In this document: in pieces, positions 10,440 through 19,302 of the stretch
Position numbering within the stretch: position 1 is the first letter of the stretch
Layout: each line of letters opens with the position of its first letter
NCBI RefSeq assembly: GCF_900109705.1
Contig: NZ_FOAI01000009.1
Span: forward strand, 62,001 to 126,000
DNA length: 64,000 nucleotides
Direction: 5' to 3'
DNA from: Roseivivax marinus
GTDB taxonomy: Bacteria > Pseudomonadota > Alphaproteobacteria > Rhodobacterales > Rhodobacteraceae
The notes under the pieces: generated by a model
Told to the model about the DNA's origin: nothing
Databases searched by the model: none
What the model saw: the letters and a program-made list of their open reading frames with translations, nothing else
Made by a program: the position numbers and the translations under genes

Positions 10440-10865
10440 ATGACCGCCGAGAAGGACCGCATCGCGCGGCAGTTCATCGAGACGATTCCCCACTCGAAGG
10501 CGCTGAACATGCGCATCACAGAGATCGGGGACGGTTTCGCGCGGATCGAGATGCCCTACGACGAGCGGCTGGTCGGCGACCCGCAGACAGGCGTGATTCA
10601 CGGCGGCGCGGTGTCGGCGCTGATGGACACGACCGGGGGCGCGGCGGTGATGAGCCATCCCGAGGCGCCCGCGGGCACCGCGACCATCGACCTGCGCATC
10701 GACTACATGCGCGCGGCCCAGCCGGGACAGACCATCGTCGCCGAGGCCAGCGTCTACCACATCACCCGCAACGTCGCCTTCGTGCGCGCCACGGCAATGG
10801 ACGACGACCGCGACCGCCCCGTGGCCAGCGCCACCGGCGCCTTTACCGTGGAGCGCAAGTCATGA
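10440..10865 (+). CDS. PaaI-type hotdog thioesterase
   Basis: A 141-aa hotdog-fold protein of the acyl-CoA thioesterase family. The signature GVIHGGAVSALMDTTGGAAVM (about residues 55-75) carries the HGG turn and the acidic Asp of the catalytic helix. DLRIDYMRAAQPGQTIVAEA is the following central strand. The ATG has GGAG upstream; an in-frame extension of 19 codons is possible but lacks one. It overlaps the next thioesterase gene by 4 bases (ATGA), so the two are translationally coupled and the products may form a mixed oligomer. Confidence 0.88.
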   Translation: MTAEKDRIARQFIETIPHSKALNMRITEIGDGFARIEMPYDERLVGDPQTGVIHGGAVSALMDTTGGAAVMSHPEAPAGTATIDLRIDYMRAAQPGQTIVAEASVYHITRNVAFVRATAMDDDRDRPVASATGAFTVERKS

Positions 10866-11371
10866 GCCGTCGTCAGCCCGAGCCCGTGCAGGTCGTCAAG
10901 CAGCGCCGTGACGCCGCGCTTCACGCGCTCGCGGGCGGCGTGCCCTACATCCAGTTCCTCGGCATCCAGTTCGACCGGCGCGGCGACGAGCTGACCGCGC
11001 TGCTGCCGTTCCGCGACGAGCTCATCGGCAACCCGTTCCTCCCGGCGATCCATGGCGGCGTGACGGCGGCCTTCCTGGAGGTCACGGCGGTGATCTCGCT
11101 GAGCTACCAGTGGCTCTGGGAGGACGTCGAATCGGGCGAGCTCCGGGTCGAGGAACTCGAGGCCGGCAACCTGCCGCGCCTGCCCAAGACCATCGACTTC
11201 ACCGTGGACTACCTGCGGTCGGGCCTGCCGCGCGACGCCTATGCGCGGGCCCGCGTCACCCGGTCGGGACGGCGCTATGCCAGCGTGCAGGCCGAGGCGT
11301 GGCAGGACAACCGCGACCGGCCGATGGCGCAAGCCACGGCGCACTTCCTGATGCCCCGCAACGATGGCTGA
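10862..11371 (+). CDS. second PaaI-type hotdog thioesterase
   Basis: A 169-aa hotdog-fold protein. The motif PAIHGGVTAAFLEVTAVISL corresponds to HGG plus the hotdog helix; in the catalytic helix the acidic residue is Glu instead of the Asp of the upstream paralogue. The C-terminal strand pattern ASVQAEAWQDNRDRPMAQATAHFL also resembles its neighbour (DDDRDRPVASATGAF). Start and stop overlap both neighbours (4 bases upstream, 8 bases with the MATE gene). The acyl substrate is unknown. Confidence 0.88.
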   Translation: MSRRQPEPVQVVKQRRDAALHALAGGVPYIQFLGIQFDRRGDELTALLPFRDELIGNPFLPAIHGGVTAAFLEVTAVISLSYQWLWEDVESGELRVEELEAGNLPRLPKTIDFTVDYLRSGLPRDAYARARVTRSGRRYASVQAEAWQDNRDRPMAQATAHFLMPRNDG

Positions 11372-12698
11372 GGCTGCGGCGCACGTCGCGGCGCCACGTG
11401 ACGTGACCCACGGCCGGGTGCTGCGGATCGCGCTGCCCATCGTCGCCTCGAACGCCACGATCCCGATCCTCGGCGCGGTCGACACCGGCGTCGTGGGGCA
11501 GTTGGGAGAGGCCGCGCCGATCGGAGCCGTGGGCATCGGTGCGGTGATCCTGTCCGGCATCTACTGGATCTTCGGTTTCCTGCGGATGGGCACCACCGGA
11601 CTTGCCGCGCAAGCCGAGGGGCAGGGCGACCGCGCCGAGGTGGCGGCAATCCTCACCCGCGTCCTCATGATCGGCCTTGCCGCCGGCACCGCCTTCATCC
11701 TGCTGCGTCCGCTGATCTTCTGGGGCGCGTTCGCCATCTCTCCGGCCAGCGAGGAGGTCGAGCGGCTGGCGCGCGGGTACATGGGCATCCGCATCTGGTC
11801 GGCGCCCGCGGCCATCGCGATCTACGGCCTTCTGGGGTGGCTCATCGCGAAAGAGCGCACAGGCGCCGTCCTCGCGCTTCAGGTCTGGATGAACGGCGTG
11901 AACATGGTGCTGGACCTCGTCTTCGTGCTGGGCTTCGGCTGGGGGGTGAACGGCGTTGCCTTCGCCACGTTCCTGTCGGAGTGGTCGGGCCTCGCGCTGG
12001 GTCTCTGGCTTTGCCGCGCGGCCTTCCGGGTGCCGGACTGGCGCGACTGGCCGCGGGTCTTCGACCGGGTCCGGCTGACGCGAATGGCGCAGGTGAACAG
12101 TGACATCCTGATCCGGTCATTGCTACTGCAGTCGATCTTCATGTCCTTCCTGCTGTTCGCCTCGGACCTCGGCGACGTCACGCTGGCGGCAACGCAGGTC
12201 CTGCTGCAGTTCCTTCAGATCGTGGCCTACGGCCTCGACGGGTTCGCCTTCGCCGCCGAGGCGATGGTGGGGCAGGCGATGGGCGCGCGGTCGGTGGCGA
12301 TCCTGCGGCGTGCGTCGGTCTTGTCGTCGCTCTGGGCATTGGTGGCGTCGGTCATGTTGTCGGTGGCGTTCTGGGTGCTGGGCCCGTGGATCATCGACGT
12401 GATGGCCGAGTCAGAGGACGTGCGCGCCGCGGCGCGGCTCTACCTGCCGTGGATGGTTGCGGCGCCGGTCGTGGGGCTGGCGTCGTGGATGCTCGACGGG
12501 CTGTTCATCGGCGCCACCCGTACCGCCGACATGCGCAACATGATGGTGATCTCGGCGGCGGGCTATTTCGCCGCCGTCTTCGCGCTGATGCCGCTGATGG
12601 GCATGCACGGGCTATGGGCCGCGATGCTGCTGTCCTTCGTGTTCCGGGCGATCACCCTCGGCCTGCGCTATCCGGCCCTGGAACGGGCAGCCGCCTAA
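11364..12698 (+). CDS. MATE-family efflux transporter (DinF-like)
   Basis: A 444-aa polytopic inner-membrane protein with about 12 hydrophobic segments in two homologous bundles, typical of the MATE family. These use a sodium or proton gradient to export drugs or metabolites. Recognisable segments are RIALPIVASNATIPILGAVDT near the N-terminus and LLQFLQIVAYGLDGFAFAAEA in the second half, as in DinF-like members. It overlaps the upstream thioesterase by 8 bases and so belongs to that operon. Its stop codon overlaps the convergent dehydratase gene by 4 bases. Confidence 0.9.
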   Translation: MAEAAAHVAAPRDVTHGRVLRIALPIVASNATIPILGAVDTGVVGQLGEAAPIGAVGIGAVILSGIYWIFGFLRMGTTGLAAQAEGQGDRAEVAAILTRVLMIGLAAGTAFILLRPLIFWGAFAISPASEEVERLARGYMGIRIWSAPAAIAIYGLLGWLIAKERTGAVLALQVWMNGVNMVLDLVFVLGFGWGVNGVAFATFLSEWSGLALGLWLCRAAFRVPDWRDWPRVFDRVRLTRMAQVNSDILIRSLLLQSIFMSFLLFASDLGDVTLAATQVLLQFLQIVAYGLDGFAFAAEAMVGQAMGARSVAILRRASVLSSLWALVASVMLSVAFWVLGPWIIDVMAESEDVRAAARLYLPWMVAAPVVGLASWMLDGLFIGATRTADMRNMMVISAAGYFAAVFALMPLMGMHGLWAAMLLSFVFRAITLGLRYPALERAAA

Positions 12699-13696
12699 AG
12701 CGTGTCGAGCGCACGGGCGAAGGTGCCCGCGTCAACGTTGCCGCCCGAGATCGTGACGATCACGGTGTCGGCCTCGATTTCCTTGCCGTGGAACAAGGCC
12801 GCCGCCAGAGCCACCGCGCCGCCGGGCTCGGCCACGAGCTTGAGCCGCTGGAACGCCAGCCCCATGGCACGCAGTGCCTCTTCGTCCGACACCGCCAGTC
12901 CCGGCCCGCACAGCCGCGAAAGGATCGGGAAGGTCAGCCGACCCGGCGCAGGCGTCAGGATCGCATCGCAGAGGCCCTTTTCGGGTCCGCCGTGCCCGGT
13001 GATGCGGCCCGCTTCCAGCGAAAGCCGCGCGTCGTCGAAGCCCTCGGGCTCCACCGGGCGCACCCGGAACCTTGGCATCTGGTCCTCGAGCGCCAGCGCT
13101 ATTCCCGAGGTCAGCCCACCGCCGCCGCAGCAGACCAGCACCTCGGCGTCCTCGATCCCGAGGGCGCGGGCGTCCGCCGCGATCTCCAGACCCGCGCTGC
13201 CCTGGCCTGCGATCACGCGCGGATCGTCGAAGGGTTTCACGAGGCTGAGGCCCCTCTCTTCGGCGAGCGCGGCCCCGAGCGCGTCGCGATCCTCCCGCCC
13301 GCGATCGTAGAGCACGACCTCCGCGCCCAATGCGCGGGTGTTGGCAATCTTCAGCGCCGGTGCGTCCGAGGGCATGATGATGATTGCGGGCACGCCGTAT
13401 TCCTGCGCCGCGCGCGCCACGCCCTGCGCGTGGTTGCCGGACGAGTAGGCGATGACACCGCGCCTGCGGTCGGCCGACGGCATGGCCGACAACGCCGAGC
13501 GCGCGCCGCGATACTTGAAACTGCCGGTGTGCTGGAGGCACTCGGGCTTGACCAGCACCCGGCGTCCGGCGATCTCGTCGAGAAACGGCGAGGACAACAG
13601 CGGCGTGTGCCGCACGTATCCCGCAATACGGTCGGCAGCCGACAGGATGTCCCAGCCTGTGACGGCCTCCGGCTCGGTCCCGGTCGTTGCGCTCAT
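12695..13696 (-). CDS. PLP-dependent threonine/serine dehydratase-like enzyme
   Basis: A 333-aa fold-type II PLP enzyme. Lys61 in TGSFKYRGARSAL is the PLP Schiff-base lysine, ACG-type substrate loop YSSGNHAQGVARAAQ follows, and CCGGGGLTSGIALAL is the phosphate-binding glycine loop. Members deaminate threonine or serine to 2-oxo acids, or racemise serine. Length and absence of a C-terminal ACT domain exclude the biosynthetic IlvA form. The start lies within the overlap (ATGA) with the alpha/beta hydrolase gene, so the two are coupled. Confidence 0.88.
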   Translation of the reverse strand: MSATTGTEPEAVTGWDILSAADRIAGYVRHTPLLSSPFLDEIAGRRVLVKPECLQHTGSFKYRGARSALSAMPSADRRRGVIAYSSGNHAQGVARAAQEYGVPAIIIMPSDAPALKIANTRALGAEVVLYDRGREDRDALGAALAEERGLSLVKPFDDPRVIAGQGSAGLEIAADARALGIEDAEVLVCCGGGGLTSGIALALEDQMPRFRVRPVEPEGFDDARLSLEAGRITGHGGPEKGLCDAILTPAPGRLTFPILSRLCGPGLAVSDEEALRAMGLAFQRLKLVAEPGGAVALAAALFHGKEIEADTVIVTISGGNVDAGTFARALDTL

Positions 13697-14514
13697 CGCA
13701 GCATGTCCAGCCAGCGGTTCAGCGCGTCCAGCGCCTCGGGCTCGTCGAGGAAGGGGATATGGCCCCGGTCCGGCACCTCGGTGCGGACCATGTCGGGGCG
13801 CCGGTCGATCATCTCGGCAAAGGTCTCGGGGGACAGCAGGTTCGAGTTCGCCCCCCGGATCACGCAGAGCGGCAGGCCGGAGAGGGCGTCGAACAGAGGC
13901 CAGAGATCCGGCGCGGGCTGCGCGCCCTGTCCCAGCACCGCGTCGCGCAGCGCCGGATCGTAGGGAATGGTCAGCCCGTCCGGCCCCTCGCGGTAGAGCG
14001 CGCGGACCTCCTGCGCCCAGCGTTCGGGCGGCACGTTGGCGAAGTCGGTCATGACCTTCGGGCGCGCCTCGGCGGCTTCCTCGAAGCTCTTCCAGACCGG
14101 GTCGCGGCCGAGATAGCCGCGGATCGCGTCCATTCCGGCGGGCGCGATCACCGGGCCGACGTCGTTCAGCGCGACGCCGGTCAGCCGGTCCTTGGCCGTC
14201 GCCGCCAGCATCATCGCGATCAACCCGCCGCGCGAGGTGCCGAGCACCGCCGCGCTGTCGATCCCGAGATGGTCGAGCAGTTCCACCGCGTCGCGCGCCT
14301 CGACGGGAACGGTGTAGCTTTCGGTCGGGCCCCACTCGGACCGGCCGCGGCCGCGGTAGTCGGGCCGGATGAGCCGCACGCCGTGCAGGTGCGGGGCGAC
14401 GTAGTCGAAGTCATGGTGGTCGCGGGTCAGCCCGGACAGACAAAGAAGCGGAAGGCCGTCGCCCTCGTCCTCGTAGTGCAGGGTCAGACCGTCGGAAGAG
14501 GTGAAGTCGGGCAT
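13693..14514 (-). CDS. alpha/beta hydrolase
   Basis: A 273-aa alpha/beta-hydrolase-fold protein. The nucleophile elbow is Ser94 in VLGTSRGGLIAMML and the catalytic His is in VPDRGHIPFLDEP near the C-terminus. The oxyanion region is LLCLSGLTRDHHDFDYVA, followed by RLIRPDYRGRGRS. The substrate cannot be told. It lies 31 bases after the haloacid dehalogenase gene on the same strand and overlaps the downstream dehydratase by 4 bases, giving a three-gene unit dehalogenase-hydrolase-dehydratase. Confidence 0.88.
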   Translation of the reverse strand: MPDFTSSDGLTLHYEDEGDGLPLLCLSGLTRDHHDFDYVAPHLHGVRLIRPDYRGRGRSEWGPTESYTVPVEARDAVELLDHLGIDSAAVLGTSRGGLIAMMLAATAKDRLTGVALNDVGPVIAPAGMDAIRGYLGRDPVWKSFEEAAEARPKVMTDFANVPPERWAQEVRALYREGPDGLTIPYDPALRDAVLGQGAQPAPDLWPLFDALSGLPLCVIRGANSNLLSPETFAEMIDRRPDMVRTEVPDRGHIPFLDEPEALDALNRWLDMLR

Positions 14515-14545
14515 GGTCGGGTCCGTTCGGGCGGAGGAAAGGGGA

Positions 14546-15232
14546 TCAGGCGCCGGCGAGGCCGGGAACCTGGGTAAGGTCGGTCAGCACGTGGTCGGGG
14601 CGGTTGGGCAGGCGGTCCACCGGCGCGCCGGCACGGTTGGCCCAAACGGTGGCAAACCCGTAGCCCGCGGCGGCGGCTGCGTCCCAGCCGTTCGAGGAGA
14701 CGAACAGCACCTCTGACGGGTCCGTGCCGAAGCGCTGGCCCACGAGGTCGTAGACCGCGCGGGCGGGCTTGAAGACGCCGACGCTCTCGACCGACAGAAC
14801 GTCGTCGAGGTGATCGCCGATTCCGGCCGCGTCCACGGCGCTTTGCAGCATCTCTGGGTTGCCGTTCGACAGGATCGCGCAGTTCAGGCCGCCTTCCTTC
14901 AGCGCGCGCAGCATCGCGGGCACTTCCGGATAGGCGTCCAGTTCGCGGTAGAGGTCCAGAAGGCGGGCGCGCAATTCGGGGTCGCCATCGAGCCCGCGAT
15001 GCTCCAGGGCCCAGTCGAGCCCGTCTTCCGTCACCTGCCAGAAGGTCGTGTGGTCGCCGGTGACCGCGCGCAGCCAGGTGTATTGCAGCTGCTTCGTGCG
15101 CCAGTCCTCGGCAAGGCCCGACAGGCGTTCGGCCAAGGCCTCGCGGCCCGGCTCGTCTGCGGCGCGGCGGGCCGCGGCGGAAACGTCGAAAAGTGTGCCG
15201 TAGGCGTCGAAGATGCAGGTGGTGATCGCCAT
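14546..15232 (-). CDS. haloacid dehalogenase type II (HAD superfamily)
   Basis: A 228-aa HAD protein of the L-2-haloacid dehalogenase group. Motif I is CIFDAYGTLFDV with nucleophile Asp9, motif II is CAILSNGNPEML, the Lys of motif III is in VFKPARAVYDL, and motif IV is FVSSNGWDAAAAAGYGFATVWANR. SNGW in motif IV is characteristic of type II dehalogenases, which hydrolyse short 2-haloalkanoates to hydroxy acids. Actual substrate is unproven. First gene of the minus-strand three-gene unit; GGA lies upstream of the ATG. Confidence 0.88.
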   Translation of the reverse strand: MAITTCIFDAYGTLFDVSAAARRAADEPGREALAERLSGLAEDWRTKQLQYTWLRAVTGDHTTFWQVTEDGLDWALEHRGLDGDPELRARLLDLYRELDAYPEVPAMLRALKEGGLNCAILSNGNPEMLQSAVDAAGIGDHLDDVLSVESVGVFKPARAVYDLVGQRFGTDPSEVLFVSSNGWDAAAAAGYGFATVWANRAGAPVDRLPNRPDHVLTDLTQVPGLAGA

Positions 15233-15385
15233 GCGCGCGTCCTTTCGGGCCGGTGGTGGCGGTGACACTGGCACGCCGGGCTGGCAACGGAAAGGGGCGC
15301 GAGTCGGCGCGCGCGGCATCCGGCTTTCGCCCCGGCGCGGGCCGGGGTAGTCAGGCGGGCGACCGCAGGCAGGGAGGCCGCCCCC

Positions 15386-15916
15386 TTGAACCCGACATCC
15401 GAACCGACGAGACCCGACGCCGCTGACGATGACACCGTCCTCGCCACGCTCCGGCCCTCGGCCGCGCGCCGGTGGATGGGGGTTGGCGCGCTGGGCATCC
15501 TCGGGGCGCTGCTTCTGGGGCTCGCGCTGGCGCCCGAGGTCGCGGTTCTCTGGCGCCTCGCGCTGGCCGCGGGGGCCGTTCTGACGGCGCGCATGGCCAT
15601 GACGATGGAGCGCGCGACGCGCCGGGGGCTCGTGCTGACACCTGGGGCCCTGCGCGAGGAGGGGGAGGGCGGAGAAATCCTCGCCCGCCTCTCCGACGTG
15701 CGCCGGGTCGACCGTTCGGCCTTTGCGCTGAAGCCGTCGAACGGGTTTGTCATGCTGCTCGCCGATCCCGCCCCGCGCGCCTACCGGCCGGGCCTTTGGT
15801 GGCGCATCGGGCGTCGCGTCGCGGTGGGCGGCGTGCTCTCGGGATCGGAGACGCGGGGGCTGGCCGACAGCATCGCGGTGATGATCGCCGGCACTGGTGA
15901 CGGCCCGCGCGGCTGA
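15386..15916 (+). CDS. hypothetical membrane protein (PH-like tail)
   Basis: A 176-aa protein with a TTG start preceded by GGGAGG. Two hydrophobic segments (WMGVGALGILGALLLGLALA and VAVLWRLALAAGAVLTARMA) form a hairpin at about residues 30-70. The C-terminal domain (LVLTPGALREEGEGGEILAR, then VDRSAFALKP) has the look of a bacterial PH-like domain exposed at the membrane. I do not recognise a named family. It stands alone between the dehalogenase (divergent) and the Tad-like genes (convergent). Confidence 0.65.
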   Translation: MNPTSEPTRPDAADDDTVLATLRPSAARRWMGVGALGILGALLLGLALAPEVAVLWRLALAAGAVLTARMAMTMERATRRGLVLTPGALREEGEGGEILARLSDVRRVDRSAFALKPSNGFVMLLADPAPRAYRPGLWWRIGRRVAVGGVLSGSETRGLADSIAVMIAGTGDGPRG

Positions 15917-16127
15917 AGCTCCGGAACCCGAGGCGGTCCCGAGGTCGGTCCCCGGCCACAGCCCGCGGCCTGGCACGGCGGGCAGGCTTCGCGTCACACC
16001 AGGTCCACTGGAATGGCGACGCCGCTGCCGATCCCCCGGGCAGATCGCGCGCGTGATCAGTTTCCGCGGCTCCGGAAACCTTTTCCGGATCGAAGTCGAC
16101 ACTCCGCGATACGACCCGTCAAATGCA

Positions 16128-16160
16128 AACGGGCCCGGCGCTGGTGGCGCCGGGCCCGTT
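16128..16160. terminator. hairpin terminator after the Tad-like genes
   Basis: A perfect 14-bp stem (16128-16141 with 16147-16160) with a 5-base loop. On the minus strand it is followed by a T-rich stretch. It lies 25 bases past the stop of the minus-strand gene at 16185. Confidence 0.7.
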
Positions 16161-16184
16161 CGCTGTCACGAGTGGATGTCGCGA

Positions 16185-16931
16185 TCAGCTGTGGCCGTTT
16201 CTGCGACCGCGCTTGGGCTCCACGTTCTCGCCGCCGTCGACGTTGGCCGCGCACTCGTCGGATGCCTGGCCTTCGTCGTAGTTCTCGGCGTTGTTGTTGC
16301 ACAGCGAGTTGCCCGGCGCATCCTGGTCGCCGTTGCCCCAGCCGTTGTTCTGGTTCGAGTTCGAGTTGCTGCCCGCGTCGAACAGCACCTGCGGCGCGAA
16401 GCGCGGCCGGGTGAACGAGTAGCTGGTGATCTCGAAGGCATCGAGACCGGCTTCGAAGGCGGGCGTGTAGTCCGTCCAGGTCTCCACGAGGATCACCTGG
16501 TCGTTGCGCGCCATCACCGGCAGCATGTCGGCCTTGTTGGTGACGTTGCCGTCGATCGGTGCGCGGGCGCCACGGCTTTCCGACCAGACGACCTGATAGT
16601 TCATCTCCTGGTTCGGCCAGCTTTTCGTCTGCTTGACCACCGAGATGCGCATGTCGGTCTTGGCGGGCTCGGAGTCGAGCATCGCCAGCACCAGTTCGTA
16701 GGTCGCGTCGATGTAGGCGTCGTCCAGCGGATCGGTCTCGCGCGAGATCATGTCGCCGACCGTGTAGTTGATCCGCTGCTCCTGGTTCGACTGGCGGGTC
16801 ACGTCGTGCCAGACCCAGAAGGCGCCCATGAGCCAGAGGATGAAGGGCAGCGCCAGCATCACTTCGATGTTGATGGAGCCGTCCTCTCCCCGGTGGAACC
16901 GCGCGAGGCGGGTGTTGATCCAGTTTTTCAT
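16185..16931 (-). CDS. TadE/TadG-family pilus-assembly-like protein with Asn-rich tail
   Basis: A 248-aa protein of the TadE-like type. The N-terminus FHRGEDGSINIEVMLALPFI is the prepilin-like motif (EDGS followed by a glutamate in the hydrophobic segment), anchoring it in the inner membrane with the rest periplasmic. The C-terminal 60 residues are unusual: Asn/Ser/Gly-rich (AGSNSNSNQNNGWGNGDQD), with two cysteines, and ending in a basic KRGRRNGHS. Third gene of a three-gene minus-strand unit; 13 bases separate it from the gene before. The role in Flp/Tad pili or surface adhesion is inferred from the family only. Confidence 0.82.
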   Translation of the reverse strand: MKNWINTRLARFHRGEDGSINIEVMLALPFILWLMGAFWVWHDVTRQSNQEQRINYTVGDMISRETDPLDDAYIDATYELVLAMLDSEPAKTDMRISVVKQTKSWPNQEMNYQVVWSESRGARAPIDGNVTNKADMLPVMARNDQVILVETWTDYTPAFEAGLDAFEITSYSFTRPRFAPQVLFDAGSNSNSNQNNGWGNGDQDAPGNSLCNNNAENYDEGQASDECAANVDGGENVEPKRGRRNGHS

Positions 16932-16944
16932 AGGATGTCCCTCC

Positions 16945-17520
16945 TCAGATCGGTTCGTGGACGAAGGCGGCCTCGGCGACCATGCGCGAATACCCGGCCT
17001 CGTCCTTCACGAAGCGCTCGCCCAGGCCCGTGGTCGGGAACAGCGGCTCGTACTTGTAGCAGGCGAGGAGGAGCATCAGTTCGTTCTCGCGGCCGTACTC
17101 GAACTGGACCACGGGCTTCACCTCGTCCTCGCTGGTCCCGCCGGAGCCGCTGGCCGTCTGATCGACGGTCATGTCCGCGCAGTGGATCGAGGTCGGAACG
17201 CCGCCCCAGTCTCGGATGTCAAGCTTGACCATCTCGAGTTCGAGGTTGCTCTCGCACTCGGGCAGAACTCCCGCGTAGTCGCAGATCTTGCCCTTGATGC
17301 TGTCGCGATCGTAGATCGTGCCGGTCCCGAGACGCAGGTCGCGGACGGTCTTGTCCATGGCATGTTCGAGCATCGTGAAGCGTGCGGTGGCGAAGCCCAG
17401 CTCGAGTCCCGATGCGACGAGCAGCATGAGGAGCGGGGCCCAGAGGGCGAAGGGAAGGACCGAGTTGCCGTCCTCTTCCTTCGCGAAGCGGCGTGCGCCG
17501 TTGATGAACGTGCCGATCAT
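16945..17520 (-). CDS. TadE-like membrane-anchored protein
   Basis: A 191-aa protein with the N-terminal motif RRFAKEEDGNSVLPFALWAP, which places a hydrophobic segment after EEDGN as in TadE/TadF pseudopilins. The remainder is predicted periplasmic and has cysteines (CDYAGVLPEC, HCADM) that may form disulfides. The start overlaps the stop of the upstream vWA gene by 4 bases (ATGA). I chose this ATG over an in-frame extension because the motif then sits at the N-terminus as in its paralogues. Confidence 0.82.
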   Translation of the reverse strand: MIGTFINGARRFAKEEDGNSVLPFALWAPLLMLLVASGLELGFATARFTMLEHAMDKTVRDLRLGTGTIYDRDSIKGKICDYAGVLPECESNLELEMVKLDIRDWGGVPTSIHCADMTVDQTASGSGGTSEDEVKPVVQFEYGRENELMLLLACYKYEPLFPTTGLGERFVKDEAGYSRMVAEAAFVHEPI

Positions 17521-18956
17521 TGGATGAGCCTCAGCTGGTTGATCGCGCGGGCGATGGAGTAGAACGCGTCCTCGATCTCGAGACCCTCGACCCGGTAGAA
17601 GTGGGCCGGGGACGAGGCGCACGAGCGCATGACGTCCGCGCCGTGGTCCTGGACCTCGAAGCCGATGGACCAGATGACGATACCCTGCGCTTTGGCCGCG
17701 TCGCAGATGCGGTCCATCAGGTTGTCACCGATGCCGGCGCTGTACTTCTGGTAGTAGAACGACGACCAGTAGTAGCTGTTCACGTTCCGGCGCAGGTAAT
17801 ACCACAGGTTGTTGTTGGCCCAGTGCGCGACGTCGGAGTCGCTGTCGTAGGCCCAGTCCGAAAGGCGGAACGAGCGGTCGTGCTGTCCGTCGGTCATCAG
17901 CACGATTGTCTTCAGCGTGTTGTCGTCGTCCCAGTTCGCAGGGCGACCGGTGAAGGCGGCGTCGACTTTCTTGTCGGAAATCAGCTTGTTGACGAGCGGC
18001 CGGTGATCGGGGGACAGGAACGCCGTCGCCCATTTCATGCCCAGGAAAATCGAGGTGCCGGCACGCGGCTGAAGTTGTCCGATCTGGTTCTTGATCGCGG
18101 TGCCGTCCTGCGACAGCGGGCGGATACGCTCGTAGCTGTAGCGCGGACAGATCGTGTCGTCGCGCGCGTTATCGCCGAAGTAGTTGTACTGATAATGCTG
18201 GGTTTGCTCGTAGGTGACATTGGTCGCCAGGTTGGGGCTGTCGAACTGCCAGTCGTCGACTTCGAGGCAATGCGAATAGCCGTGCTTCCAGTTCACGTCG
18301 AAATAGGACGCGATGTCGGGGCCGGCGTTGACCTGCTCGGAGTAAGGGACCAGCGAGATCGAAACGAGGTCCTCGTTCTCTGCGTCGAGCACGGTGTCGA
18401 TGAACGTGTCCGCCGCCGATTGGAGGTTCAGCATCTTGTTGTTGTCCGCCATCGAGCCCGAGATATCGAGCACGAGCGAAATCTCGACGTTGGCGATCCG
18501 CTCCTCGGCGCGGCTGGCGCCCTTCGAGGTGTAGTCGCGCTGGCCCAGCATCCGCGTGAACGTGGCGGTGCTGCCCAACTCGGCGGTGCCGGCGACGTCC
18601 TTGAAGTTGATGCCGACCTTGTCCTGCACGTCGGTGACGGCGTCGGGCATCGACATCTTGGTAAAGTAGTCGTGAACCACCACGTCGGGCGGCACGAGCT
18701 GCTCGAGGTCGGCCGCGGCGAGCACGGCGCGGTCGAGCGTGTTCTGAACATTCGTGCGTTTGTACTCGCGGATCATGAGGTCGATGCCGACCCCGCCGAT
18801 CGCCATGAGGCCGAGTGAAACGAACATCATCAAAATGGACATCGCGCCGTCTTCATTGCGCGCGAATCTGGCTGCTCCGGACATAAGCCGGGCCTTACGC
18901 GAAATGCCCCGGGCCGGCGGTTCGGCCGAGGGCAGTCCTGGCATTTTCTGTGCCAT
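17517..18956 (-). CDS. TadG-like protein with von Willebrand A domain
   Basis: A 479-aa protein. An N-terminal Tad motif AARFARNEDGAMSILMMFVS leads into a membrane segment (about 38-60). The periplasmic part carries a vWA domain with the MIDAS motif LVLDISGSMADNNKM (about residue 165), TIVLMTDGQHDR in the middle and GIVIWSIGFEV near the end, so it should bind a divalent metal and a protein ligand. The start MAQKMPGLPS has GAGAAAGG upstream; the frame is open 22 codons further. First gene of the three-gene unit. Similar proteins act in Tad/Flp pilus assembly, but no tadA-D, rcp or flp gene is in the window. Confidence 0.85.
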   Translation of the reverse strand: MAQKMPGLPSAEPPARGISRKARLMSGAARFARNEDGAMSILMMFVSLGLMAIGGVGIDLMIREYKRTNVQNTLDRAVLAAADLEQLVPPDVVVHDYFTKMSMPDAVTDVQDKVGINFKDVAGTAELGSTATFTRMLGQRDYTSKGASRAEERIANVEISLVLDISGSMADNNKMLNLQSAADTFIDTVLDAENEDLVSISLVPYSEQVNAGPDIASYFDVNWKHGYSHCLEVDDWQFDSPNLATNVTYEQTQHYQYNYFGDNARDDTICPRYSYERIRPLSQDGTAIKNQIGQLQPRAGTSIFLGMKWATAFLSPDHRPLVNKLISDKKVDAAFTGRPANWDDDNTLKTIVLMTDGQHDRSFRLSDWAYDSDSDVAHWANNNLWYYLRRNVNSYYWSSFYYQKYSAGIGDNLMDRICDAAKAQGIVIWSIGFEVQDHGADVMRSCASSPAHFYRVEGLEIEDAFYSIARAINQLRLIQ

Positions 18957-19302
18957 GCCAATACCTTTCTCCCCGCCGTGCGAGGACACACCAGTCATGT
19001 TTGTCCGCGAGCAGACCCCCACATGCGCTGTCGTCGGAATGGGCTATTTCTGCACGTGTTTCCGGGCCAAATTGGGGCGCAAACCCCGCAAGATTTTGCT
19101 TTCCAAGGGCTTAACGGAAACAGAGTTGGGCAGGGCCCCGCCATTGTTCGCGGGATCCGCGATCAGGGCGCTGAATAAACCGATGTGTCCCCTTCATCTT
19201 TCCGCGCTAGGCTGCCCGGGAGGACGGCACGCGGGCCGACCGCGTGCGTCCCTGAAATTGCGGCCTTCGGGCCGGACCGGAACACGATCAGGAGCGCATC
19301 CC
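18957..19302. other. divergent promoter region of vWA gene and glutamate-type dehydrogenase
   Basis: 346 bases between divergent genes with no convincing coding frame. It is notably less GC-rich around 19040-19190, as expected for promoters. TTAA occurs once (19109-19112), without a partner at CtrA spacing. I see no clear operator. Confidence 0.55.
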
